Source: Mycobacterium deserti (lineage in GTDB: Bacteria; Actinomycetota; Actinomycetes; Mycobacteriales; Mycobacteriaceae). From it: a stretch of 64,000 nt of DNA. The position numbers were made by a program, and so were the translations under genes. Every line of letters begins with the position of its first letter. Within the stretch, counting starts at the first letter, position 1. This document shows positions 22,400-31,124 of this stretch, piece by piece. The stretch lies in assembly GCF_025345615.1 (NCBI RefSeq), contig NZ_JAODWD010000004.1, forward strand, positions 124,001 to 188,000. The letters run 5' to 3'. The notes below the pieces were generated by a model, which did not search any database, was not told where the DNA came from, and saw only the letters and a list, made by a program, of their open reading frames with translations.

Positions 22400-23205
22400 A
22401 ACGCCGGCCAGGGAATGGGCCTGCGCCGGTCCGGCGTCGGCATCACAGGGTTCTTCAGCAGGTCAACGGTTCTCGCGTGCAGTGCCGAGACCTCGCGGGC
22501 CGTGATGTGGTCGCTCAATTCCTCGGCCAGCCCGTTCCGAAGCTGATCGCGCAACCGGACCACATCCCCCAGGGTCTCGTCGTCGACGGGCTTACCCGCC
22601 CATCCCCACAGCACGGTGCGCAGCTTGTCGTCGACGTGCAGGCTCACCCCGTGGTCGACGCCGTAGACATGTCCGTCCACGCCGCACAGGATGTGGCCGC
22701 CCTTGCGGTCGGCGTTGTTGATCAGGACGTCGAAGACGGCCATCCGGCGCAGCCGCGCGTCGTCGGCGTGCACCAGGGTGACTTCGTCGCCCGCGTAGTC
22801 GTATGCCTGCAGGATCGGCAAGAACCCGGACGGAATGTGATCGGCGGGCAACAGGTCCACGAGGTCGGGTCCGGACGACGGCTCTTCGTCGACCTCGTCG
22901 CCCGGCTGGTCCACCCACAGCTGCAGCATTCCTTCGCCCGCGGGTCCGTCACGAATGATGGTGTACGGCACGATGTTCCAGCCCAGTGCGGCCGACACCA
23001 GATAAGCACCCAGCTCCCGGCCCGCAAGGGTCCCGTCCGGGAAGTCCCACAGCGGGGCCTCTCCCGCTATCGGCTTGTAGACGCAATGTGCTTGCCGCTC
23101 ACCGAGATTGACTTCGCAGAGGAAGGTGGCGTTGCTCGCGGAGCGGATCCGTCCGATTACCGTCAGCTCACCGCGCTGCAGCACCTCATTATCAGTCGGT
23201 GTCAT
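22396..23205 (-). CDS. SCO1664-family (PI3/4-kinase-like fold) protein
   Basis: A 269-residue conserved actinobacterial protein equivalent to Rv2133c. It retains kinase-like pieces: CVYKPIAGEAPLWDFPDGTLAGRE (a lysine-containing strand and entry loop), then VFDVLINNADRKGGHIL (catalytic-loop-like N.DRK) and YGVDHGVSL (metal-loop-like D-H-G). Activity is unproven. The ATG at 23205 is in the family position; it overlaps the DUF3090 gene by 14 bases. This gene, DUF3090 and the histidine phosphatase travel together in Actinobacteria. Confidence 0.85.
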   Translation of the reverse strand: MTPTDNEVLQRGELTVIGRIRSASNATFLCEVNLGERQAHCVYKPIAGEAPLWDFPDGTLAGRELGAYLVSAALGWNIVPYTIIRDGPAGEGMLQLWVDQPGDEVDEEPSSGPDLVDLLPADHIPSGFLPILQAYDYAGDEVTLVHADDARLRRMAVFDVLINNADRKGGHILCGVDGHVYGVDHGVSLHVDDKLRTVLWGWAGKPVDDETLGDVVRLRDQLRNGLAEELSDHITAREVSALHARTVDLLKNPVMPTPDRRRPIPWPAF

Positions 23206-23776
23206 CGTCGGACTCGGCGAGGGCGCCGCGCCGGTAGCCATTGGTGCGCACGCAGATGTGGCCCTCCGGGTCCAATGGCTCGTCACACAGCGGGCAGGGC
23301 GGACGGCCGGCCGAGATCACCCTGTTGGACCGCGTCGCGAATTCGCGGGCCGACTCCGGGGTGAGGAAGACCCGCACCGCGTCGGGGCCCTCCTCGGCGT
23401 CGTCGAGTACCACCGAAGCGTCGAATTCGGTCTCGGACACCGCGAGCAGTTCGACCACGACGGTCTGCGCTTCGGAATCCCAGCCGAGGCCCATGGTGCC
23501 GACCCGGAATTCAGCGTCCACCGGCGTGATCAGTGGGCTGAGATCCTCGATCTCGCCGGTGTCCGGCGGGACCGGGGTGCCGAAGCGTCGGTTGATCTCC
23601 AGCAGCAGGGCCGCGATGCGTTCGGCCAGCACGGCAACCTGCTGCTTCTCCAGCACGACCGACACCACGCGCTTGTCGTGGACCGCCTGCAAATAGAAGG
23701 TCCGGTTGCCGGGCGTCCCGACAGTCCCGGCCACGAAGCGGTCGGGGGTGCGGAAGACGTGAATTGCGCGGGCCAT
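23192..23776 (-). CDS. DUF3090 family protein (Rv2134c-like)
   Basis: A 194-residue conserved actinobacterial protein. The start MARAIHVFRTPDRFVAGTVG is typical. Near the C-terminus four conserved positions CPLC...GHIC suggest a small zinc site. Function is unknown. The ATG at 23776 is preferred over a TTG 12 bases upstream because it matches the length of the Rv2134c homologue (195). It lies 46 bases after the phosphatase gene. Confidence 0.88.
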   Translation of the reverse strand: MARAIHVFRTPDRFVAGTVGTPGNRTFYLQAVHDKRVVSVVLEKQQVAVLAERIAALLLEINRRFGTPVPPDTGEIEDLSPLITPVDAEFRVGTMGLGWDSEAQTVVVELLAVSETEFDASVVLDDAEEGPDAVRVFLTPESAREFATRSNRVISAGRPPCPLCDEPLDPEGHICVRTNGYRRGALAESDDDTD

Positions 23777-23822
23777 GGCAATTTCCAAAATACCGGTTAG
23801 GGCTTGTCAGCCGTAATCGTGA

Positions 23823-24527
23823 CTAGCCGGTCGACCCGCCGACGACGGCGTCCTCGGGCGGCACATCGTCTGCCTGCCCGTCGGTCTTGGCTGGCTTGGG
23901 GAGCAGGCCCGCTGTCAATTGGTCTCCGGTGTGGTTGACGTGGATGACGAAGGGCCGAACGGCTGTGTACCGGATCACACTCATGGACGCCGGGTCGGCG
24001 GTGATCCGCTGGAAGCTGTCGAGGTGGGTGCCCAGCGCGTCGGCCAGCACGGCCTTGATCACATCGCCGTGCGTGCACGCCACCCAGAGCGCGTCGCCCT
24101 CGTTCTGTTCGGCGATGCGCCGGTCGTGTTCGCGGATCGCGGCCACCGCACGGGCCTGAACTGACGCCAGCCCCTCGCCCTCGGGGAACACCGCGGCACT
24201 GGGCTGCTGCTGCACCACGGCCCACAACGGCTCCTTCACCAGATCGCCGATCTTGCGTCCCGTCCACGCGCCGTAATCGACCTCTGAGATGCGTTCGTCG
24301 ACGATGGGCTGCAGCCCCAGCGCGGCGGCCAGCGGTTCGACCGTGCGCTCGCAGCGCAGCAGCGGTGAGCGCACGATCGCGCGGATCGGCAGCGAGGCCA
24401 GCCTGTCGACCAACCCTTCGGCCTGTTCCCGCCCCTTGTCGTCCAGGTCGACGCCATCGGAGCGGCCGGCCAGGGTGTGCGCGGTGTTCGACGTGGAGCG
24501 CCCGTGGCGCAACAGGATCACGGTCAC
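23823..24527 (-). CDS. Histidine phosphatase (phosphoglycerate mutase-like), MSMEG_4193 family
   Basis: A 234-residue branch-1 histidine phosphatase. The catalytic motif [10 protein letters not shown] is at residues 5-14, with acid EVDYGAWTG and second histidine in [10 protein letters not shown]. The family is annotated as a probable phosphomutase; no substrate is known. A GTG start overlaps the uppP stop as GTGA and begins the protein at the first strand. The equivalent gene in M. tuberculosis is Rv2135c. Confidence 0.9.
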   Translation of the reverse strand: MTVILLRHGRSTSNTAHTLAGRSDGVDLDDKGREQAEGLVDRLASLPIRAIVRSPLLRCERTVEPLAAALGLQPIVDERISEVDYGAWTGRKIGDLVKEPLWAVVQQQPSAAVFPEGEGLASVQARAVAAIREHDRRIAEQNEGDALWVACTHGDVIKAVLADALGTHLDSFQRITADPASMSVIRYTAVRPFVIHVNHTGDQLTAGLLPKPAKTDGQADDVPPEDAVVGGSTG

Positions 24528-25372
24528 GTGGCCGCCACCACCCCGGTGCCCAGCAGAGCAAGGACGACGACGCCCAGCACAACGCGGTAGCCGACGAACC
24601 AGTACATGCTGTGCCGCGTCAGGAACCGCAGGAACCAAGAAACCGCGGCGAACCCGACGATGAACGCGATCACGGTCGCGACCAACAGCTGTGCACCCGT
24701 TGCGCTCATACCTTCACCGACCGGATGAAACGCGTCCGGCAGGGAGAACAACCCCGAGGCGAACACCGCGGGAATCGCGAGCAAGAAGCCGAAACGCGCG
24801 GCCAGCTCGCGGTTCTGGCCGAGGAACAGGCCGGCGCTGATGGTGGCCCCGGAGCGCGACACGCCGGGCAGCAGCGCGAGGCACTGCGCCAAACCGACGA
24901 TCACGCCGTCCTTCCACGTCAGCTGCTCGACGCTGCGGGTCTGCTTGCCGTAGTACTCCGCGGCGGCGATCACTGCGGAGAAGACGATCAGCGCGATCGC
25001 GATCGCCCACAGATTACGTGCCCCCGTGCGGATTTCGTCTTTGAACAGCAGGCCGAACACGCCGATCGGGATGGTCCCGATGATGACCCACCAACCCAGC
25101 CGGTAGTCCGCGGTGCGCCGCGCCGCGTCGAACAACCCGCCGAACCACGCCTTGACGATGCGGGCGATGTCGCGGGCGAAGTACAGCAGAACCGCGGCTT
25201 CGGTGCCGAGTTGGGTGACCGCGGTGAACGAGGCACCTGCGTCCTCGTCGAAGAAGACTCGCGAGGCGATGGCCAGGTGACCGGATGACGAAACCGGGAG
25301 GAATTCGGTGAGACCCTGCAGCACCGAAAGGACGATGACCTGCAACCACGACATCGCCGCCACGTCCATCAC
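24524..25372 (-). CDS. uppP: Undecaprenyl-diphosphatase UppP (BacA)
   Basis: A membrane enzyme that recycles the polyprenyl diphosphate carrier used in cell-wall synthesis. In 282 residues there are about eight membrane segments and both signature loops: [11 protein letters not shown] (about 23-33) and [13 protein letters not shown] (about 170-182). The exact start is unclear among ATG codons at 25372, 25369 and 25354. It is coupled to the histidine phosphatase gene downstream. Confidence 0.95.
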   Translation of the reverse strand: MMDVAAMSWLQVIVLSVLQGLTEFLPVSSSGHLAIASRVFFDEDAGASFTAVTQLGTEAAVLLYFARDIARIVKAWFGGLFDAARRTADYRLGWWVIIGTIPIGVFGLLFKDEIRTGARNLWAIAIALIVFSAVIAAAEYYGKQTRSVEQLTWKDGVIVGLAQCLALLPGVSRSGATISAGLFLGQNRELAARFGFLLAIPAVFASGLFSLPDAFHPVGEGMSATGAQLLVATVIAFIVGFAAVSWFLRFLTRHSMYWFVGYRVVLGVVVLALLGTGVVAAT

Positions 25373-25399
25373 GACGACGACCGTACCGTGGGGTCGGTG

Positions 25400-25711
25400 T
25401 CAGCGCCCCGGGCGAGGTACCGGCTGCGCGGCGGCGATGGCGTCCCGCACGGCCGCCGAGATGCTGCGTTCGTCGTTGAGGTCGAGATCGACGAGCTTGC
25501 GAGTCGCGATCGCGACGATGTCCTCGTCCTGAGGGACGGGACCGCTCAGCCTCGGACGGTAGATCTCGACGACCAGGTTGGGCCGCTCGATGTGGAAGGA
25601 AAAGCTCCGCCCATCGCCGGTCTGGCCAAACCCGCTGGCGTGTAGACCAGTCCAAATGTCCTCGACAGCAAACCCCTGAACGCCCAGATCCCGGTGTGTG
25701 GCTAGGCTCAT
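25400..25711 (-). CDS. Rv2137c-like conserved hypothetical protein
   Basis: A small protein of 103 residues (110 if the ATG at 25732 is used). It begins MSLATHRDLGVQGFAVEDIW and holds a GRSFSFHIERPNLVVEIYRPRL strand region and a C-terminal helix with acidic Asp/Glu. Charged and without membrane segments, it is probably cytoplasmic. Position after a lipoprotein promoter and before uppP matches Rv2137c. Function is unknown. Confidence 0.7.
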   Translation of the reverse strand: MSLATHRDLGVQGFAVEDIWTGLHASGFGQTGDGRSFSFHIERPNLVVEIYRPRLSGPVPQDEDIVAIATRKLVDLDLNDERSISAAVRDAIAAAQPVPRPGR

Positions 25712-25841
25712 GACCGAACCATACCGCCGCATTCGGCACCCTCTGCGCGGGCGCGACGAGCGGCGGGGAATTCGCGGTGAGCGGCCTGCCTAGACTGGCC
25801 GTTCGTCAGCCATTCGATTCGCACGATCCGAGAGCTACCCT

Positions 25842-26879
25842 TTGCCGCTTTTGCTAAACATTCAAGATCAGCTGGTTCGCCTCGGCGCAGGCGTAGCAGC
25901 GTTCCTGCTCGGCGTGACGGGCTGCTCGTCGAACCCCGCCGAGGCTCCCCCGCCGACGATAGCCCCTGCGCAAGCAGCGGTTTCGCCGTCACAGTCGATG
26001 ACGCCGCCGGGGGTGGTGCGCCCGTTGACCGGGCCCGCGCAGGAGGCCGTCTTCGACGCCGCCACCGCCACTCTGGCGGTGTTGACTGCCGGCCCCGCAG
26101 GTCAGTCGGCGGTCACCACGCTGGCCGGGACCGGCGCGCCGAGGCCGGTGACACTGCCGGCCGCGGCGACCGCGATGACCGGCGACGGCGATGGTCACGC
26201 TTACGTCGCGACCAGAGGCGGCTACTTCGTCGTCGACCTTGCGGCGAGCACCGCCCGCAAGGTCGACGTCGAAGGCCGGCAGACGACCGACTTCACCGCG
26301 ATCGCGCGTCGCGCCGACGGCAAGCTGGTGCTGGGCAGTGCGGACGGCGCGGTCTACACGTTGGACTCCGAATCCACCGCCGCCGCCGAGCTGAAGATCT
26401 TCGCGCGGGTGGACGACCTTGTGGCGCAGGGGAACACGGTGGTCGTACTGGACCGCGGACAGACGTCGGTGACCGCGCTGTCCGAGAGCGGAACCGATTC
26501 GGAGCAGGCGCTGCGCGCCGGGGAGGGCGCCACGACGATGGCGGCCGACGCGGCGGGCCGGATCCTGGTGGCTGATACGCGTGGCGAGGGGCTTCTGGTG
26601 TTCGGGATCGAACCGCTGATCCTGCGTCAACGTGCGCCGGTGCGCGACGCACCCTACGGGCTGGCGGGGTCGGCGCAGCTGTCGTGGGTGTCGCAGACGG
26701 CAAGCAATACCGTTGTTGGCTACGATCTGGCAACCGGCATCCCCGTCGAGAAGGTGCGTTATCGAACCGTGCAACAGCCGAATTCCCTGGCCTTCGACGA
26801 AGCGTCTGGCACGCTGTATGTGGTGTCCGGTTCGGGAGCAGGTGTGCAGGTGATCGGCGATGCGGCGGTGAGTGGCTGA
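25842..26879 (+). CDS. lppL: LppL-like lipoprotein with beta-propeller repeats
   Basis: A 345-residue lipoprotein with a TTG start. The signal peptide ends in lipobox VTGC (Cys28). A Pro/Ala-rich linker follows, then repeated strands of the form GDGHAYVATRGGYFVVDLAA, DGKLVLGSADGAVYTLD, GRILVADTRGEGLLVFG and SGTLYVVSGSGAGVQV, i.e. a YncE/WD-type propeller. It is at the lppL (Rv2138) position before pyrD. Ligand is unknown. The stop overlaps the next ATG by one base. Confidence 0.8.
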   Translation: MPLLLNIQDQLVRLGAGVAAFLLGVTGCSSNPAEAPPPTIAPAQAAVSPSQSMTPPGVVRPLTGPAQEAVFDAATATLAVLTAGPAGQSAVTTLAGTGAPRPVTLPAAATAMTGDGDGHAYVATRGGYFVVDLAASTARKVDVEGRQTTDFTAIARRADGKLVLGSADGAVYTLDSESTAAAELKIFARVDDLVAQGNTVVVLDRGQTSVTALSESGTDSEQALRAGEGATTMAADAAGRILVADTRGEGLLVFGIEPLILRQRAPVRDAPYGLAGSAQLSWVSQTASNTVVGYDLATGIPVEKVRYRTVQQPNSLAFDEASGTLYVVSGSGAGVQVIGDAAVSG

Positions 26880-27175
26880 TGTCGGCCGTCCGCGGGCGTG
26901 AGGGCCAGCCGGATTGGCACCGAGGCCGGATGCCGCCGGGGTGGGAGGACGCCATCTCGGCCGATCCCTCCGACGATTACGAGTGGATACCGCTGCGGTT
27001 GCCTCCGGATGTGACCCGGGTCAGCGCGTCGACGCGGCTGTCCATCGAAGCCGAGTACCGCGGATGGGAACTCACCCGGGTCCGGCTCTACACCGACGGT
27101 AGCAGGCGGGTGTTGTTGCGCCGCAAGAAGTCTCCCGCGGACAGGCGCAGCATCGCGGACCAGCCCGGCTTGTGA
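26879..27175 (+). CDS. DUF5703 family protein
   Basis: A 98-residue protein of unknown function. The family signature [14 protein letters not shown] followed by [20 protein letters not shown] and a basic RRKK end is clear. It resembles small proteins annotated as DUF5703 in Streptomyces. The ATG shares one base with the lppL stop, and its own stop is within one to four bases of the pyrD start, so lppL, this gene and pyrD look like one operon. Confidence 0.75.
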   Translation: MSAVRGREGQPDWHRGRMPPGWEDAISADPSDDYEWIPLRLPPDVTRVSASTRLSIEAEYRGWELTRVRLYTDGSRRVLLRRKKSPADRRSIADQPGL

Positions 27176-28239
27176 TGTACCGCGCGCTGCGGCGGGCGCT
27201 GTTTCTCGTTGCACCCGAACGTATTCACACTTGGGTGTTCGCGATGCTGCGCGCCGTCACCGCGGTGCCGGTGACGCGCCGGATGCTGGCGCGCTGGCTG
27301 GCCCCGCGTGATCCCGTCCTGGCCAGCACGGTGTTCGGGGTGCGCTTTCCCGGTCCACTCGGGTTAGCCGCCGGTTTCGACAAGGACGGCCGCGGGCTGC
27401 ACACTTGGGCGGCGCTGGGGTTCGGCTACGCCGAGGTCGGCACCGTCACCGCGCAGGCTCAGCCGGGCAACCCGCCGCCGCGCATGTACCGACTGGCCGA
27501 CGATCGGGCGCTGCTGAACCGGATGGGGTTCAACAACCGGGGATCGGCCGAACTCGCGCGCCGGCTGGCCTCAGGCATTGCGGACATGCCGGTCGGCGTC
27601 AACATCGGGAAGACCAAGGTCACACCGCCCGAACAGGCCGCGGCCGACTACGCCGAAAGCGCCCGGCTGCTCGGGTCGTTGGCATCGTTCCTCGTCGTCA
27701 ACGTCAGCTCGCCGAACACGCCGGGACTACGTGACCTCCAGGCCGTCGAGTCGCTGCGACCCATCCTCGCTGCGGTCCGCGAGGCCACCTCGGCGCCGGT
27801 GCTGGTGAAGATCGCGCCGGACTTGTCCGACGAGGACGTCGACGAGATCGCGGATCTGGCAATCGAATTGGGGCTGACCGGCATCGTCGCGACCAATACG
27901 ACGGTGTCCCGCCGGGGGCTGGCCACCGCCGGCGTCGACGCGCTGGGGCCCGGCGGGATCTCGGGACCGCCGGTGGCGAAGCGGGCTGTCGAGGTGTTGA
28001 AGCGGGTGCGCAGGCGCGTCGGCGATCGGCTGGTGCTGATCAGCGTCGGCGGCATCGAGACCGCTGACGATGCGTGGGAACGCATCACCGCCGGTGCGTC
28101 GCTGCTGCAGGGCTATACGGGTTTCGTGTACGGCGGCGGGCTGTGGGCCAAACACATCCACGACGGCATCGCCCGCCGCCTGCACGAAGGTGGCTTCGCG
28201 TCGCTGGCCGACGCGGTCGGATCAGCCGCGCGCGACTAG
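27172..28239 (+). CDS. pyrD: Quinone-dependent dihydroorotate dehydrogenase PyrD (class 2)
   Basis: Oxidises dihydroorotate to orotate in pyrimidine synthesis and passes electrons to membrane quinone. The N-terminal amphipathic helical region (about 1-40, [20 protein letters not shown]) marks class 2. FMN and substrate motifs include [31 protein letters not shown] with the catalytic Ser, and [12 protein letters not shown]. Start may be GTG 27172 or ATG 27175. Length is 355, normal for the class. Confidence 0.97.
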   Translation: MMYRALRRALFLVAPERIHTWVFAMLRAVTAVPVTRRMLARWLAPRDPVLASTVFGVRFPGPLGLAAGFDKDGRGLHTWAALGFGYAEVGTVTAQAQPGNPPPRMYRLADDRALLNRMGFNNRGSAELARRLASGIADMPVGVNIGKTKVTPPEQAAADYAESARLLGSLASFLVVNVSSPNTPGLRDLQAVESLRPILAAVREATSAPVLVKIAPDLSDEDVDEIADLAIELGLTGIVATNTTVSRRGLATAGVDALGPGGISGPPVAKRAVEVLKRVRRRVGDRLVLISVGGIETADDAWERITAGASLLQGYTGFVYGGGLWAKHIHDGIARRLHEGGFASLADAVGSAARD

Positions 28240-28766
28240 TTCTGCTCGTAGGTGCCGTGGATGACGGCCCGTCCGATCGCATTCATGAACAGATTGAAGC
28301 CCAGGTAGGCCGGGCTGGCGTCGCCGTCGAGCTCGAGCTTGGGAACCTTCACGGCGTGTACCGCGACGAAGTACCGGTGCACTCCGTGGCCTGCGGGCGG
28401 GGCCGCGCCGATGAAGCGTTTCGGACCGGCATCGCTGCGCAGAGTCAGTGCGTCGCCGGGCAATCCGCTGCCGTCGCCCGCACCCGCGGGCAGGTCGGTA
28501 ACGGTGGCGGGCAGGTTGGCCACCGCCCAGTGCCAGAAGCCCGACCCGGTCGGCGCGTCGGGGTCATACATGGTCACCGCGAAACTCTGTGTCTCCTCGG
28601 GGAAGCCGGACCAGGACAGTTGCGGTGAGGTGTCGGATCCGCCCGCACCCATGATGCCGCTGACCTGATCGTTGGAGAACGCCTGACCGTCGGTGAACGA
28701 CTCGGAGGTCAGCGTGAACGACGGCAGCTCGGGCAGGAACTCGTAGGGGTTGTAGTCAAACGCCAT
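28236..28766 (-). CDS. PEBP (YbhB/YbcL) family protein, Rv2140c-like
   Basis: A 176-residue phosphatidylethanolamine-binding-protein family member. The ligand pocket motifs [13 protein letters not shown] and GPAPPxGHGxHRY-type ([19 protein letters not shown]) are present, plus the N-terminal SPQLSW. Bacterial relatives bind small anionic ligands; the actual function is unsettled. It ends convergently with pyrD (four-base overlap) and lies 22 bases after the peptidase gene on the same strand. Confidence 0.93.
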   Translation of the reverse strand: MAFDYNPYEFLPELPSFTLTSESFTDGQAFSNDQVSGIMGAGGSDTSPQLSWSGFPEETQSFAVTMYDPDAPTGSGFWHWAVANLPATVTDLPAGAGDGSGLPGDALTLRSDAGPKRFIGAAPPAGHGVHRYFVAVHAVKVPKLELDGDASPAYLGFNLFMNAIGRAVIHGTYEQN

Positions 28767-28788
28767 GATTGTCCTTTCGACGGGAGTG

Positions 28789-30123
28789 TCAGCAGTGCAG
28801 CAGGAAGTGTTCGAGAACCTGGGTGCCGAATATCAGCGCATCAACGGGTACCCGTTCGTCGACGCCATGGAACAACGCGGTGAAGTCCAACTCCGGCGGC
28901 AGCTGCAGCGGAGCGAAGCCGAAACACCGAATGCCCAGGCGCATGAACGCCTTTGCGTCGGTGCCGCCGGAGAGCATGTACGGCACGAGCCGGGCGTCGG
29001 GGTCGACCGACAGAATGGCACCGTTCATCGCGTCGACCAGGTCGCCGTCGAAAGTGGTTTCGTAAGAGGGTAATTCGGTAACCCATTCCCTGGTCACGTC
29101 GGGGCCGATCAGCTCGTCGATCTCGCGCTCGAACGCCGCCTGGCGACCGGGCAGAATACGGCAGTCCACCACGGCTTCAGCCGAGGCCGGAATCACGTTG
29201 GCCTTGTATCCGGCCTTGAGCATGGTCGGGTTGGCCGTGTCGCGCAGGGTCGCGCCGACCACGCGGGCAATGGGTCCCAGCTTAGCAATGGTCCCGGGCA
29301 GATCCGGCGAGTTCAGATCGAACGAGTATCCGGTCTCCTCGGTGACCGCCTCGAGGAACTGCCCGACGGCGTCGGTCATGACCAGTGGAAACTCGTGGCG
29401 GCCCAGTTTGGCCACCGCCTCGGCGACCGCGGTAACCGCGTTGCTGTCGTGGATCATCGACCCGTGGCCGGCGTGGCTGCGCACGGACAGCTTCATCCAC
29501 ATCATCGACTTCTCGGCGGTCTCGACGAGGTACAAGCGCCGCTCGCCGCCGTCTTTGCGAGGGACGGTCAGCGAGAATCCGCCGACCTCCCCGACCGCCT
29601 CGGTCACGCCCTCGAACAGGTCGGGCCGGTTGTCGACCAGCCACTGCGACCCGTACTTGCCGCCGGCTTCCTCGTCGGCGAGGAACGCGAAGATCAGATC
29701 CCGCGGCGGCACGATGCCGGCGCGTTTGAAGTGCCGGGCGATCGCGATCAACATCCCGCACATGTCTTTCATGTCGACCGCGCCGCGGCCCCAGACGTAG
29801 CCGTCGGTGACCGCGCCGGAGAAGGGGTGCACGCTCCAGTCCGACGCCTCGGCGGGCACGACGTCGAGATGGCCGTGCAACAGCAGCGCGCCGCGGTTCG
29901 GATCGGCACCGCGCAGGCGGGCGAACACATTGCCCCTGCCGGGCGCGCCGGATTCGACGTATTCGGTCTGATAGCCGACTTCTTCCAGCTGCTGCGCCAC
30001 CCAGCGGGCGCACTCGGCCTCGCCCTTTGTGGTCGAGGGCTCACCGGTGTTCGACGTGTCGAAGCGGATGAGCGAGCTGACGAGGTCGACCACCTCGTCT
30101 TCGGCTTTGGCGGGAGGTGTCAC
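28789..30123 (-). CDS. M20/M28-type metallopeptidase (dipeptidase-like), Rv2141c-like
   Basis: A 444-residue zinc peptidase. Metal ligands are in [13 protein letters not shown] (HxD, about 82-90), [10 protein letters not shown] (second Asp) and [10 protein letters not shown] (catalytic Glu pair), with later SGGTDAKAF providing another histidine-region equivalent. A lid/dimerisation domain lies between about 195 and 330. GTG start. The substrate is likely a small peptide or acylated amino acid; nothing in context identifies it. Confidence 0.9.
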   Translation of the reverse strand: MTPPAKAEDEVVDLVSSLIRFDTSNTGEPSTTKGEAECARWVAQQLEEVGYQTEYVESGAPGRGNVFARLRGADPNRGALLLHGHLDVVPAEASDWSVHPFSGAVTDGYVWGRGAVDMKDMCGMLIAIARHFKRAGIVPPRDLIFAFLADEEAGGKYGSQWLVDNRPDLFEGVTEAVGEVGGFSLTVPRKDGGERRLYLVETAEKSMMWMKLSVRSHAGHGSMIHDSNAVTAVAEAVAKLGRHEFPLVMTDAVGQFLEAVTEETGYSFDLNSPDLPGTIAKLGPIARVVGATLRDTANPTMLKAGYKANVIPASAEAVVDCRILPGRQAAFEREIDELIGPDVTREWVTELPSYETTFDGDLVDAMNGAILSVDPDARLVPYMLSGGTDAKAFMRLGIRCFGFAPLQLPPELDFTALFHGVDERVPVDALIFGTQVLEHFLLHC

Positions 30124-30203
30124 AGCCCTATTCGTACCATTGAGACCGCGGCCGGGTTTGGGTCCGGGCTGCCGAATCCGATAGCCTAAGCTGCCCAGAA
30201 CTG

Positions 30204-30292
30204 GTCCGAGTGGCGGAATGGCAGACGCGCTAGCTTGAGGTGCTAGTGCCCTATTAACGGGCGTGGGGGTTCAAGTCCCCCCTCGGACACCA
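30204..30292 (+). tRNA. tRNA-Leu (anticodon GAG)
   Basis: The acceptor stem pairs GTCCGAG (30204-30210) with CTCGGAC (30282-30288), followed by A and an encoded CCA. The anticodon GAG is at 30237-30239 in the loop TTGAGGT closed by a GCTAGC-like stem. There is a long variable arm around 30246-30262, as in class II tRNAs, and a T arm with GGTTCAAGTCC. It reads CUC/CUU leucine codons. It is 80 bases from the peptidase start and 24 bases before the DUF899 gene. Confidence 0.97.
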
Positions 30293-30315
30293 GTGGCGGC
30301 AGAAAGACAGCGGCC

Positions 30316-31122
30316 ATGACGGATGAATCAACAACCTTCGGCAAGCCCGCGATCGTCGACCGGGCCGCTTTTCAGACCGAACTCGACAGACTGCGCGCGC
30401 GGGAGAAAGCCCACACCCGAGAAGGCGACGCGATCGCCGCGGCCCGTCGGCGCCTGCCCATGGTCGAGGTCGATCCCGCCGTCGAGCTGATCGGACCCAA
30501 CGGTCCGCTCACCCTGCTCGACGCGTTCGAAGGGCGACGGCAGCTCATCGCCTATTACTTCATGTGGTGGCCCGGCCGGCCCGCACCCGAGCAATGCGAA
30601 GGCTGCACGCTGTTCCTCAGCCAGGTCGGCGAGCTGTCCTACCTGCACTCCCGTGACATCACCTTCGCGGTCTTGTCCGAGGGCCGCAACACCGCGTTCG
30701 GCCCCGCCGACGCACAGCTGTCCTACGACGAGAGCCTGCGCTACCGCGAGTTCATGGGTTGGGACATGCCCTGGTATTCGGCGCAGCCCTCTCTCGACGC
30801 GCTCCTCGTCGGTCGGGAGCTCGGCCTGTTCCACCTCGTGTGCTACCTGCGCGACGGCGACCGCGTCTTCGAGACCTACTGGACGAAGCGCCGGGGCGTC
30901 GAGGCCATGGACTACAGCTATTCGCTCATGGACCGCACCGTCTACGGACGCCAGGAACGGTGGGAGGACTCACCCACCGGCTGGCCACAACACTGCTCCA
31001 TGAGGAGTGACGGTGGCTCGCCCACTTGGCCGCCGGTACTCCAGGAGTGGGGCGGACGCCCCGTCGCCCAGTGGCCGCGACTCGACGCCGGACACTCCGA
31101 CAATCTCGCCGTTGAACCCTGA
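30316..31122 (+). CDS. DUF899 (thioredoxin-like fold) family protein
   Basis: A 268-residue protein. DUF899 features include an N-terminal helix, LLDAFEGRRQLIAYYFMWW, the CEGCTLF pair (CxxC, about 96-99), FAVLSEGR and a C-terminal YSLMDRTVYGRQE. The fold is thioredoxin-like; a redox role is possible from the CxxC but unproven. Its last residues become low-complexity Gly/Trp/Pro rich. It converges on the nitrate reductase gene, two bases away. Confidence 0.85.
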   Translation: MTDESTTFGKPAIVDRAAFQTELDRLRAREKAHTREGDAIAAARRRLPMVEVDPAVELIGPNGPLTLLDAFEGRRQLIAYYFMWWPGRPAPEQCEGCTLFLSQVGELSYLHSRDITFAVLSEGRNTAFGPADAQLSYDESLRYREFMGWDMPWYSAQPSLDALLVGRELGLFHLVCYLRDGDRVFETYWTKRRGVEAMDYSYSLMDRTVYGRQERWEDSPTGWPQHCSMRSDGGSPTWPPVLQEWGGRPVAQWPRLDAGHSDNLAVEP

Positions 31123-31124
31123 CG